In this document: positions 36,555-49,700 of the stretch, piece by piece
Numbering within the stretch: the first letter of the stretch is position 1
Layout of the letters: each line of letters opens with the position of its first letter
NCBI GenBank assembly: GCA_949130485.1
Contig: OX422199.1
Location: 6,978,402-7,042,401 of the forward strand
Origin: Agelas oroides
Taxonomy: Eukaryota; Porifera; Demospongiae; Agelasida; Agelasidae
DNA: 64,000 nt
Direction of reading: 5' to 3'
Program-made: the position numbers and the translations under genes
Notes under the pieces: model-generated
Told to the model about the DNA's origin: nothing
Database searches by the model: none
What the model saw: only the letters and a program-made list of their open reading frames with translations

Positions 36555-38815
36555 GCTCTCAGTCCGTTGTATATACCATAAAGCGACCAACGTCTACAAG
36601 CCTGCTAATATCCTGTTTGATAGATGGTCGAATATATAGCGCCGAATCAGTGCTGGCGTTGTCAATTCACAGAATTTGACGGCTTTCTGAATCGAAAAAT
36701 AAAGGTTTTACCAATCCAAGTAGCATATCAACAGGAAGCTAAAGGAATAGAGAGTTTACTAATGAAAGTTCTCAGTCCGTTGTGCCATAAAGTGACCAAC
36801 GTGAATAAGCCTGCTAACCAGCCTGTTTGATAGATGGTCGAATAGCGCCGAATCAGTGCTGGCATTCGCAATTCATGTAATTGACGGCTAACCCTAAGCA
36901 TAAGCAAAAGCTGCACTAATGCAAGTAGTATATCAAAAGGAAGCTATGGGAATAGAGTAAAAAAATGTAATCTCTCAGTCTGTGCAATAAACGCACCAAT
37001 CGATACAAACCTGCGAACAAATCCTTCTCGTACGAGCTAAATTAATGCCTAATCAGCGAAGACATTGCAAATTCATGCAAATTGACGGCTAACCCTAACC
37101 CTAAGCAAATAGTGCACTAATGCGAATTGCATATCAAGAAGAAGCTAAGGGAATAGAGAGTTTAAAAATGTAATCTCTGTGCAATAATCGCACCAATCGA
37201 TACAAGCCTGCGAGCAAACCCTTTCTGTACGCGCACTACGAGGCCAATTAATGCCGAACCAGCGAAGACATTGGAAATTCATGCAATTTGACGGCTAACC
37301 CTAACCCTAAACAAAAGTTGCACTAATGCAAGTTGCATATCAAAAAGAAGCTAAGGGAATAGAGAGTTTAAAAATGTAATCTTTCAGTCTGTGCAATAAA
37401 CGCACCAATGCATACAAGTCTGCGAGCAAACCTTCTCCGTACGAGGCCAATTAGTGCCGAATCAGCGAAGACATTGCAATTTGACGGCTAACCCTAACCC
37501 AAAACAAAAGTTACAGTAATACAAATTTTATATCAAAAAGAAGCTAAGGGAATAGAGAGTTTAAAAATGTAATCTCTCAGTCTGTGCAATAAACGCACCA
37601 ATGGATACAAGCCTGCGAGCAAACCCTTTCCATACGAGCACTACGAGGCCAATTAATGCCGAACCAGCGAAGACATTGGAGATTCATGCCATTTGCATTT
37701 TGCATATCAAAAAGAAACTAAGGGAATAGAGAGTTTAAAGGTGTAATTTCTCAGTCTGTGCAATAAACGCACCAATCCATACAAGCCTGCAAGCAAACCC
37801 TTTCCGTACGAAGCCAATTAATGCCGAACCAGCGAAGACATTGGAAATTCAATCAAATTGACGGATAAACCTCCACCTGTGCAAACGTTGCACTAACCAG
37901 TGGCGTAGCCAAAATAGATTAGTTGGTCGGGCACAGTAGGGCACACGTACGGTGGTGCGCAGAGGCGGCGGAAGGTACTTACGATTGGGGGGGCACCGAT
38001 GATGTTGCGAGCGTAAGCACGCACGCGCTAGGGGGGTCTGGGGGCATGCTTCCCCAGAAAATTCTTTTAAAATTAGGTGCTCTGAGATCGCTTCTGAGGC
38101 CATATTTGTACTCAAATTTATGTTTGGACTCGATGCCGCTAGAATACCGGGCCCTAGTGTTTTTGGAGCGCTGCACGCCATGTTCAGGGATCGCTGAGCC
38201 ATCACTGCACGTGTTCCAGCGACGGGGTATGGATCGAAAGGTATCAAAAAGGTCACCGTACCAGACAGTTTGAAGGGGGAGGGGGGGGCACTAAAGGGCA
38301 AATCCTTACCGAGGGGGAGCACGTGCCCCTGGTGCCCCCCCCCCCCCCCCCCCCCCCCCGATTCCGCGGCCTATGCTGCGCAATGTGCGGAAAGTTAGCG
38401 TGCGGAAAAGTAAACTACGACAAGCAAATGCTCGGGCACAAGCAAAAGTTGCTCGGGCGCGTGCCTGGGTGTGCCGGGGCTTGGCTACGCCACTGACACT
38501 AACACAAGTAGCATATCAACCAGAAGCCAAAAGAATGGCGAGCTCAAAAATGTAAGCTCCTAGTCTGTGCAATAAAGGCACCAATCTCTAAACTCGTGCA
38601 AGGTCGACTGATGCCGAACCAACGCAGACATTGGAAATTCATGCAAATTGACGGCTAAACTTCCGCCTGTGCAAACGTTCCACTAACCCAAGTAACATAT
38701 ATCAACCGGAAGCCAAGGGAATGGCGAGCTCAAAAATGTAAGCTCCCAGTCTGTGCAATAAAGGCACAAATCTCCACAAGCCTGCGAGCGAATCCGTTTC
38801 GTGCAAGGTCGGGTG
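36555..38815 (+). repeat. Satellite family A, plus orientation (about 205-bp monomers)
   Basis: Monomers carry GTCTGTGCAATAAACGCACC, AAGCCTGCGAGCAAA, TTGACGGCTAACCCTAA and GAAGCTAAGGGAATAGAGAG. The first two monomers are diverged, as at the edge of an array. Several contain two CCCTAA units. A hAT-like element interrupts the array at 37897-38497. Confidence 0.93.
37897..38497 (-). mobile_element. Non-autonomous hAT-like TIR element, copy 2, inside satellite A
   Basis: It has the same CAGTGGCGTAGCCA ends as 35653-36260 and its interior is the reverse complement of that copy. The flanks are GCACTAAC and ACACTAAC (7 of 8 matching). The satellite monomer resumes directly after the element, so this is a clean insertion into a monomer. 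A poly-C run near 38334-38358 matches the G-run of copy 1. Confidence 0.82.
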
Positions 38816-40085
38816 AAATGGATTTGCTTGCAGGCTTGTGGAGGTTGGTGCGTTCATTGCACAGACTAACAGCTTACATTTGTGAATGCTCTACTCCCTA
38901 CGCTTCATGCTGATATGCTACTCGCATTAGTGCAACCTTTGTTCCGGGTTTGGGTGAGCCGTCAAGTTGCGTGATTTTCATATATCTGCGCTTATTTGGC
39001 ATTGCACGACCACGAGTGAAATGGATAAAGTTGCAGGCTTGTGGAGGTTGGTGCGTTCATTGCACAGACTAACGGCTAACATTTTTGAACTCTCTATTCC
39101 CTACGCTTCATGCTGTTATGGTACTTGGATTAGTGCAACCATTGTTCTGGGTTTGGGTTAGCCGTCAAGTTGCGTGATTTTCATACATATGCGCTAATTC
39201 GGCATTCTACGACCACGCGAGAAATGGATTTCATTGCAGGCTTGTGGAGGTTGGTGCGTTCATTGCACAGACTAACGGATTACATTTTTGAACTCTCTAT
39301 TCCCTGTGCTTCATGCTGATATGGTACTTGCATAAGTGCAACCATTGTTCTGGGTTTGGATAGGCCGTCAAGTTGCGTGATTTTCATGTTTATGCGCTAA
39401 TTCGGCATTGCACGACCACGTGAGATTGCTTGCAGGCTTGTGGAGTTTGGTGCGTTTATTGCACAGACTAACGATTTACATCATTGAACTCTCTATTCCC
39501 TACGCTTCATGTTGATATGATAGTTGCATTAGTGCAACCATTGTTACAGGTTAGGGTTAGCCGTCAAGTTGCGTGATTTTCACATATCTGCGGCATTGCA
39601 CGACCACGAGTGAAATGGATTTCCTTGCAGGCTTGTGGAGGTTGGTGCGTTCATTGCACAGACTAACGGCTTACATTTTTGAACTCTCTATTCCCTACGC
39701 TTCATGCTGATATGGTACTTGCATTAGTGCAACCATTGTTCTGGGTTTTGGTTAGCCGTGATTTTCATATATCTGCGCTTATTCGGCATTGCACGACCAG
39801 GAGTGAAATGGATAACATTTGCAGGCTTGTGGAGGTTGGTGAGTTTATTGCACAGACTAACGGATTACATTTTTGAATTCTCTATTCCCTGTGCTTCATG
39901 CTGAAATGATAGTTGCATTAGTGCAACCATTGTTACAGGTTAGGGTTAGCCGTCAAGTTGCGTGATTTTCATATATATGCGGCATTGCACGACCACGTGA
40001 GAAATGGATTTGCTTGCAGGCTTGTGGAGGTTGGTGCGTTCATTGAACAGACTAACGGATTACATTTTTGAACTCTCTATTCCCT
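38816..40085 (-). repeat. Satellite family A, minus orientation
   Basis: The orientation switches near 38815. Monomers now read GCAGGCTTGTGGAGGTTGGT, TTGCACAGACTAACGG and CTCTATTCCCTACGCTTCAT, the complement of the preceding array. Confidence 0.93.
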
Positions 40086-40757
40086 ACAAGCAAATCCATT
40101 TCTCACGTGGTCGTGCAATGCCGATTTTTTAATGAAAATCACGCAATTTGACGGCTAAACAAAACCCGGAACAATGGTTGCACTAATGCAAATACCATTA
40201 GAGCATGAAGCGCAGGGGATAGAGAGTTCAAAAATGTAAGTCGTTAGTCTGTGCAATGAACGCACCAACCTCCACAAGCCTGCGAGCAAATCCATTTCTC
40301 ACGTGGTCGTCCAATGCCGAATTGGCGAAAATCACGCAACTTGACGGCTAACCCAACCCCGGAACAATGGTTGCACTAAAACTCAGTGCTTACATTTTTG
40401 AACTCCCAATACCCTCAGTTTCAAGTATGTATGCTCCTTGCATTAGTGCAAAGATTGTTCCGGTCTAGGGTTAGCCGTCAATTTGCGAGAATTACCATTG
40501 ACGGCATATTTCACCGTGGTAGGAAACCGATTATTTCACGGGTCCGTACCGGTCTTTGCGCTTTTTGCACAAACTCAGTGTTTACATTTTTGAACTCCCC
40601 ACACCCTCAGCTTTTTGTAGGTATGCTCCTTGCATTAGTGTAAAGATTGTTCCGGGCTATGGGATAGCCGACAATTTGCGCGAATTTCCGTTGATGGCAT
40701 TATGCGCCGTGGCACAAACCCAGTGTTTAAATTTTTGAACTCGCCATACCCTCAGTG
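40086..40757. repeat. Short switched satellite segments (A plus, then B minus)
   Basis: Family A flips back to plus at about 40087-40379. It then joins a minus-orientation family B segment at about 40380-40757 (AACTCAGTGTTTACATTTTT, ATGCTCCTTGCATTAGTG). The junctions fall inside monomers. Confidence 0.85.
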
Positions 40758-43700
40758 TGCAAAAAGCGCACAAACCGGTACGGATCTGCAATATAATCCG
40801 TTTCAAGCAACAGCGCATAATGCCGTCAATGGAAATTTATGCAAATTGACGGCAAATCCTAGCCCAGAACAGTCGTTGCACTAATGCAAGAACTATGTCT
40901 ACAAGAAGCTGAGGGTATGGGTAGTTCAAAAATGTAAACACTGAGTTTGTACAAAAGGCGCACAAACCGGTAGGGATCTGCGAAATACTCCGTTCCCTTC
41001 CACGGCGCATAATGCCGTCAATGGAAATTCACGCAAATTCCCGGGTAAACTTAGCCCAGAACAATGGTTGCTCTAATGCTAGGACAAGAAGCTGAGGGTA
41101 TGGGAAGTTCAAAAATGAAAACCCTGAGTTTGTGTAAAAAGCGCACAAACCGGTACGGACCTGCAAAATAATCCGTTTCATGTAACGGCGCATAATGCCG
41201 TCAACGGAAATTCATGCAAATGGACGGCTAATCCTAGCCCAGAACAAAATCGTTGCACTAATGCAAGAACCATTTCTACAAGAAGCTGAGGGTATGTGTA
41301 GTTCAAAAATGTAAACACTGAGTTTGTGCAAAAAGTGCACAAATCGGTACGGTCCCGCGAAATAATCCGTTTCCTGCCACGGCCCATGATGAAATTCACG
41401 CAAATTCCCGGTTAATCCTAGCCCGGAGCAAACGTTGCACTAATGCAAAGAGCAAATCCGCAAGAAACTGAGGGTATGGGGAGTTCAAAAATGTAAACAC
41501 TGGGTTTGTGCAAAAAGCGCACACAAACCGGTACGGATCTGCGAAATAATCCGTTCCCTTCAACGGCGCATAATGCCGTCAATGGAAATTCACGCAAATT
41601 CCCGGGTAATCCTAGCCCGGAACAATCGGTGCACTAATGCAAGGAACATATCTACAAGAAGCTGAGGGTACGGGGAGTTAAAAAAAATGTAGACACTGAG
41701 TTTGTGCAAAAAGCGCACACAAAACGGTACGGACCCGCGAAATTATCCGTTTACTGCAACGGCGCATACTGCCGTCAATGGAAATTCACGCAATTTCACG
41801 GCTAACCCTAGCCCGGAACAATCCTTGCACTAATGAAAGGAGCATATCTACAAGAAGCTGAGGGTATGGGGAGTTCAAAAATGTAAGCACTGACTTTGTG
41901 CAAAAAGCGTACAAACCGGTGCGGACCAGCGAAGTAATCCGTTTACTGTCACTGCGCATACTACTGACAATGGAAATTCACGCAAATTCACGTCTAACCC
42001 TAGGCCGGAACAATCCTTGCACTAATGAAAGGAGCATATCTACAAGAAGCTGAGGGTATGGGGAGTTCTAAAATGTAAACACTGAGTTTGTGCAAAAAGC
42101 GCACAAACCGGTGCGGACCAGCGAAATAATCCATTTACTGCAACTGCGCATACTACCGACAATGGAAATTCACGCAAATTCACGGCTAACCCTAGCTCGG
42201 AACAATCCTTGCACTAATGGAAGGAGCATATCTTCAAGAAGCTAAGGGTATGGGGAGTTCAAAAATGTAAACACTGAGTTTGTGCAAAAAGCGCACAAGC
42301 CGGTACAGACCCACGAAATAATCCGTTTACTGCAACAGCGCACACCGCCGTCAATGGAAATTCACGCAACTTCACGGCTAAACCAAGCCACTAACAATCC
42401 TTGCACTAATGAAAGGAGCATATCTGCATGAAGCTGATGGTATTGGTAGTTCAAAAATGTAAAGACTGAGTTTGTGCAAAAAGCGCACAAACCAGTGCGG
42501 ACCAGCGAAATAATCCATTTACTGCAATTGCGCATACTACCGACAATGGAAATTCACGCAAATTCACGGCTAAACCTACCCCGGAACAATCCTTGCACTA
42601 ATGAAAGGAGCATATCTATAAGAAGCTGAGGGTATGGGGAGTTCAAAAATGTAAACACTGAGTTTGTGCAAAAAGCGCACAAGCCGGTACGGTCCCGCGA
42701 AATAATCCGTTGACTGCAACAGCGCATACGGCCGTCAAATGAAATTCACGCAATTTCACGGCTAAACCTAGCCCGGAACAATCCTTGCACTAATGAAAGG
42801 AGCATATCTACATGAAGCTGATGGTATGGGGAGTTCAAAAATGTAAACACTGAGTTTGTGCAAAAAGCGCACAAGCCGGTACGGACACGCGAAATAATCC
42901 GTTTACTGCAACAGCGCGTACGGCCGTCAATGGAAATTCACGCAATTTCACGGCTAAGCCTAGCCCGGAACAATCCTTGCACTAATGAAAGGAGCATATC
43001 TACATGAAGCTGAGGGTATGGGGTGTTCAAAAATGTAAACACTGAATTTGTGCAAAAAGCGCACAAGCCGGTACGGACCCGCGAAATAATCCGTTTACTG
43101 CAACAGCGCATACGGCCGTGAATGGAAATTCACGCAATTTCACGGCTAAACCTAGCCCGGAACAATCCTTGCACTAATGAAAGGAGCATATCTACAAGAA
43201 GCTGAGGGAATAGGGAGTTCAAAAATGTAAACACTGAGTTTGTGCAAAAAGCGCACAAGACGGTACGGACCCGCGAAATAATCCGTTTACTGCAACATCG
43301 CATACGGCCGTGCATGGAAATTCACGCAAATTCACGGCTAAACCTAGCCCGGAACAATCCTTGCACTAATGAAAGGAGCATATCTACAAGAAGCTGAGGG
43401 AATGTGGAGTTCAAAAATGTAAACACTGAGTTTGTAGAAAAAGCGCACAAGACGGTACGGACCCGCGAAATAATCCGTTTACTGCAAAAGCGCATACGGC
43501 CGTGAATGGAAATTCACGCAATTTCACGGCTAAACCTAGCCCGGAACAATCCTTGCACTAATGAAAGGAGCATATCTACAAGAAGCTGAGGGAATAGGGA
43601 GTTCAAAAATGTAAACACTGAGTTTGTGCAAAAAGCGCACAAGACGGTACGGACCCGCGAAATAATCCGTTTACTGCAACATCGCATACGGCCGTGCATG

Positions 43701-46700
43701 GAAATTCACGCAAATTCACGGCTAAACCTAGCCCGGAACAATCCTTGCACTAATGAAAGGAGCATATCTACAAGAAGCTGAGGGAATGTGGAGTTCAAAA
43801 ATGTAAACACTGAGTTTGTAGAAAAAGCGCACAAGACGGTACGGACCCGCGAAATAATCCGTTTACTGCAAAAGCGCATACGGCCGTCAATGGAAATTCA
43901 CGCAATTTCACGGCTAAACCTAGCCCGGAACAATCCTTGCACTAATGAAATGAGCATATCTACAAGAAGCTGAAGGAATGGGGAGTTCAAAAATGTAAAC
44001 ACTGAGTTTGTGTATATAGCGCACAAACTGGTGCGGACCAGCGAATTAATCCATTTACTGCAAATGCGCATACTACCGACAATGGAAATTCACGCAAATT
44101 AATGACTAACCCTAGCCCGGAACAATCCTTGCACTAATTGAAGGAGAATATCTACATGAAGCTGAGGGTATGGGGAGTTCAAAAATGTAAACCCTGAGTT
44201 TGTGGAAAAAGCGCACAAGACGGTACGGACCCGCGAAATAATCCGTTTACTGCAACAGCGCATACGGCCGTGAATGGAAATTCACGCAATTTCACGGCTA
44301 AACCTAGCCCGGAACAATCCTTGCACTAATGAAAGGAGCATATCTACAAGAAGCTGAGGGAATGGGGAGTTCAAAAATGTAAACACTGAGCTTGTGCAAA
44401 AAGTGCACAAGCCGGTACGGACCCGCGAAATAATCTGTTTACTGCAACAGCGCATACGGCCGTGAATGGAAATTCACGCAATTTCACGGCTAAACCTAGC
44501 CCGGAACAATCCTTGCACTAATGAAAGGAGCATATCTACAAGAAGCTGAGGGAATGGGGAGTTCAAAAATGTAAACACTGTGTTTGTGCAAAAAGCGCAC
44601 AAGACCGTACGGACCCGCGAAATAATCCGTTTACTGCAACAGCGCATACGGCCGTGAATGGAAATTCACGCAATTTCATGGCTAAACCTAGCCCGGAACA
44701 ATCCTTGCACTATTGAAAGGAGCATATCTACATGAAGCTGAGGGTATGGGGAGTTCAAAAATGTAAACACTGAGTTTGTGCAAAAAGCGCACAAGCCGGT
44801 AAGGACCCGCGAAATAATCCGTTTACTGCAGCTGCGCATACGGCCGTCAATGGAAATTCACACAATTTCACGGCTAAGCCTAGCCCGGAACAATCCTTGC
44901 ATTAATGAAAAGAGCATATCTACAAGAAACTGAGGGAATGGGGAGTTCAAAAATTTAAACACTGAGTTTGTGCAAAAAGCGCACAAGACGGTACGGACCC
45001 GCGAAATAATCCGTTTACTGCAACAGCGCATACGGCCGTCAATGGAAATTCACGGAAATTCACGGCTAAACCTAGCCCGGAACGATCCTTGCACTAATGA
45101 AAGGAGCATATCTACAAGAAGCTGAGAGTATGGGGAGTTCGAAAATGTAAACACTGGGTTTGTGCTAAAAGCGAACAAACCAGTACGGACCGGCGAAATA
45201 ATCCATTTACTGCAACTGCGCGTACTACCGACAATGGAAATTCACTCAAATTAATGGTTAACCCTAGCCCGGAACAATCCTTGCACTAATGAAAGGAGCA
45301 TATCTACATGAAGCTGAGGGTATGGGGAGTTCAAAATGTAAACTCTGAGTTTGTGCAAAAAGCGCACAAGACGGTACGGACCCGCGAAATAATCCATTTA
45401 CTGCAACAGCGCATACGGTCGTCAATGGAAATTCACGCAAATTCACGGCTAAACCTAGCCCGGTACAATCCTTGCACTAATGAAAGGAGCATATCTACAA
45501 GAGCCTGAGGGTATGGGGAGTTCGAAAATGTAAACACTGGGTTTGTGCTAAAAGCGCACAAACCAGAACGGACCGGCGAAATAATCCATTTACTGCGACT
45601 GCGCATACTACCAACAATGGAAATTTACGCAATTTCACGGCTAAACCTAGCCCGGAACAATCCTTGCACTAATGAAAGGAGCATATCTACAAGAAGCTGA
45701 GGGAATGGGGAGTTCAAAAATGTAAACACTGAGTTTGTGCTAAAAGCGCACAAACCGGTACGGACCGGCGAAATAATCCATTTACTGCAACTACGCATAC
45801 TACCGACAATGGAAATTCACACAACTTCACGGCTAAACCTAGCATGGAACAATCCTTGCACTAATGAAAGGAGCAAATCTACAAGAAGCTGAGGGAATGG
45901 GGAGTTCAAAAATGTAAACACTGGGTTTGTGCTAAAAGCGCACAAACCGGTACGGACCGGCGAAATAATCCATTTACTGCAACTGCGCATACTACCGACA
46001 ATGGAAATTCACGCAACTTCACGGCTAAACCTAGCCCGGAACAATCCTTGCACTAATGAAAGGAGCATATCTACAAGAAGCTGAGGGAATGGGGAGTTCA
46101 AAAATGTAAACACTGGGTTTGTGCTAAAAGCGCACAAACCGGTACTGACCAGCGAATTAATCCATTTACTGCAAATGCGCTTACTACCGACAATGGAAAT
46201 TCACGCAAATTAATGGCTATCCCTAGCCCGGAACAATCCTTGCACTAATAAAAGGAGCATATCTACAAGAAGCTTAGGGTATGGGGAGCTCGAAAATGTA
46301 AGCACTGGGTTTGTGCTAAAAGCGCACAAACCAGTACGGACCGGCGAAATAATCCATTAACTGCAAATGCGCATACTATCGACAATGGAAATTCACGGTA
46401 ATTAGTGGCTAACCCTAGCCCGGAACAATCCTTGCACTAATGAAAGAAGCATATCTATATGAAGCTGAGTGTATGGGGTGTTCAAAAATGTAAACACTGG
46501 GTTTGTGTAAAAAGCGCACAAGCCGGTACGGACCCGCGAAATAATCCGTTTACTGCAACAGCGCATACGGCCGTGAATGGAAATTCACGCAATTTCACGG
46601 CTAAACCTAGCCCGGAACAATCCTTGCACTATTGAAAGGAGCATATCTACATGAAGCTGAGGGTATGGGGAGTTCAAAAATGTAAACACTGAGTTTGTGC

Positions 46701-49700
46701 AAAAAGCGCACAAGCCGGTAAGGACCCGCGAAATAAACCGTATACTGCAGCAGCGCATACGGCCGTCAATGGAAATTCACACAAATTCACGGCTAAGCCT
46801 AGCCCGGAACAATCCTTAGCATTAATGAAAAGAGCATATGTACAAGAAACTGAGGGAATGGGGAGTTCAAAAATTTAAACACTGAGTTTGTGCAAAAAAG
46901 CGCACAAGACGGTNNNNNNNNNNNNNNNNNNNNNNNNNNNNNNNNNNNNNNNNNNNNNNNNNNNNNNNNNNNNNNNNNNNNNNNNNNNNNNNNNNNNNNN
47001 NNNNNNNNNNNNNNNNNNNNNNNNNNNNNNNNNNNNNNNNNNNNNNNNNNNNNNNNNNNNNNNNNNNNNNNNNNNNNNNNNNNNNNNNNNNNNNNNNNNN
47101 NNNNNNNNNNNNNCATACTACCGACAATGGAAATTCACGCAATTTCACCGCTAACCCTAGCCCGGAACAATCCTTGCACTAATGAATCGAGCATATCTAC
47201 AAGAAGCTGAGGGTATGGGGAGTTCAAAAATGTAAACACTGAGTTTGTGCAAAAAGCGCACAAAACGGTACGGACGCGCGAAATAATCCGTTTACTGCGA
47301 CGGCGCATACGGTCGTCAATGGAAATTCACGCAATTTCACGGCTAATCCTAGCCCGGAACAGTCCTTGCACTAATGAAAGGAGCATATCTACAAGAAGCT
47401 GAAGGTATGGGGAGTTCGAAAATGTAAACACTGGGTTTGTGCAAAAAGCGCACAAACCGGTACGGACCAGCGAAATAATCCATTTACTGCAACTGCGCAT
47501 ACCACCGACAATGGAAATTCACGCAGTTTAATGGCTAATCCTATCCCGGAACAATCCTTGCACTAGTGAAAGGAGCATATCTACAAGAAGCTGAGGGTAT
47601 GGTGAGTTCGAAAATGTAAACACTGAGTTTGTGCAAAAAGCGCACAAAACGATACGGACGCGCGAAATAATCCGTTTACTGCCACGGCGCATTCGGCCGT
47701 CATTGGAAATTCACGCAATTTCACGGTTAACACTAGCCCGGAACAATCCTTGCACTAATGAATGGAGCATATCTATAAGATGCTGAGGGTATGGGGAGTT
47801 TATAAATGTAAACACTGAGTTTGTGCAAAAAGCGCACAAACCGGTGCGGACCAGCGAAAAAATCCATTTACTGCAAATGCGCATACTACTGACAATGGAA
47901 ATTGACGCAGTTTAATGGCTAATCCTATCCCGGAACAATCCTTGCACTAGTGAAAGGAGCATATCTATAAGAAGCTGAGGGTATGGGGAGTTCGAAAATG
48001 TAAACACTGAGTTTGTGCAAAAAGCGCACAAAACGATACGGACGCGCGAAATAATCCGTTTACTGCCACGGCGCATTCGGCCGTCATTGGAAATTCACGC
48101 AATTTCACGGTTAACACTAGCCCGGAACAATCCTTGCACTAATGAATGGAGCATATCTATAAGATGCTGAGGGTATGGGGAGTTCATAAATGTAAACACT
48201 GAGTTTGTGCAAAAAGCGCACAAACCGGTGCGGACCAGCGAAATAATCCATTTACTGCAAATGCGCATACTACTGACAAAGGAAATTCACGCAATTTCAC
48301 GGCTAATCCTATCCCGGATCAATCCTTGCACTAATGAAAGGAGCATATCTACAAGAAGCTGAGGGTATGGGGAGTTCAAAAATGTAAACTCTGAGTTTGT
48401 GCAAAAAGCGCACAAAACGATACGGAGGCGCGAAATAATCCGTTTACTGCAACGGCGCATACGGCCGTCAATGGAAATTCACGCAAATTCACGGCTACAC
48501 CTAGCCCTGAACAATCCTTGCACTAATGAATGGAGCATATTTACAAGAAGCTGAGGGTATGGGGAGATTAAAAATGTAAACACTGAGTTTGTGCAAAAAG
48601 CGCACAAAACGGTACGGACGCGCGAAATAAGCCGTTTTCTGCGACGGCGCATACGGCCGTCAATGGAAATTCACGCAATTTCACGGCTAAACCTAGCCCG
48701 GAACAATCCTTGCACTAATGAAAGGAGCATATCTACAAGAAGCTGAGGGTATGGGGAGTTCAAAAATGTAAACACTGAGTTTGTGCAAAAAGCGCACAAA
48801 ACGATACGGAGGCGCGAAATAATCCGTTTACTGCAACGGCGCATACGGCCGTCAATGGAAATTCACGCAAATTCACGGCTACACCTAGCCCTGAACAATC
48901 CTTGCACTAATGAATGGAGCATATCTGCAAGAAGCTGAGGGTATTGGGAGTTCAAAAATGTAAACACTGAGTTTGTGCAAAAAGCGCACAAGCCGGTACG
49001 GACCCGCGAAGTAATCCGTTTACTGCAACAGCGCATACGGCAGTAAATGGAAATTCACGCAAATTCACGGGTAAAACCTAGCCCGGAACAATCCTTGCAC
49101 TAATGAAAAGAGCATATCTACAAGAAGCTGAGGGTATGGGAAGTTCAAAAATGTGAACACTGAGTTTGTGCAAAAAGCGCACAAGCCGGTACGGACCCGC
49201 GAAGTAATCCGTTTACTACAACAGCGCAAACGGCCGTCAATGGAAATTCACACAATTTTATGGCTAAACCTAGCCCGTAACAATCCTTGCACTAATAAAA
49301 GGAGCATATCTACAAGAAGCTGAAGGTATGGGTTGTTCAAAAATGTAAACACTGAGTTTGTTCAATAAGCGCACAAACCGGTGAGGACCAGCGAAATAAT
49401 CCATTTACTGCAAATGCGCATACTACTGACAATGGAAATTCACGCAATTTCACCGCTAACCCTAGCCCGGAACAATCCTTGCACTAATGAATGGAGCATA
49501 TCTACAAGAAGCTGAGGGTATGGGGAGTTCAAAAATGTAAACACTTGAGTTTGTGGAAAAAGCGCACAAAACGATACGGAGGCGCGAAATAATCCGTTTA
49601 CTGCAACGGCACATACGGCCGTCAATGGAAATTCACGCAATTTCACGGCTACACCTAGCCCTGAACAATCGTTGCACTAATGAATGGAACATATCTGCAA

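Noticed and set aside
36085..36679. Pro/Leu/Ser/Cys-rich ORFs up to 184 codons
   Set aside because: Open in three frames over TCCCTG simple repeats; no start context or splice structure.
37080..37510. True telomere end
   Set aside because: Only two CCCTAA units per monomer, embedded in a 205-bp satellite, not a terminal tract.
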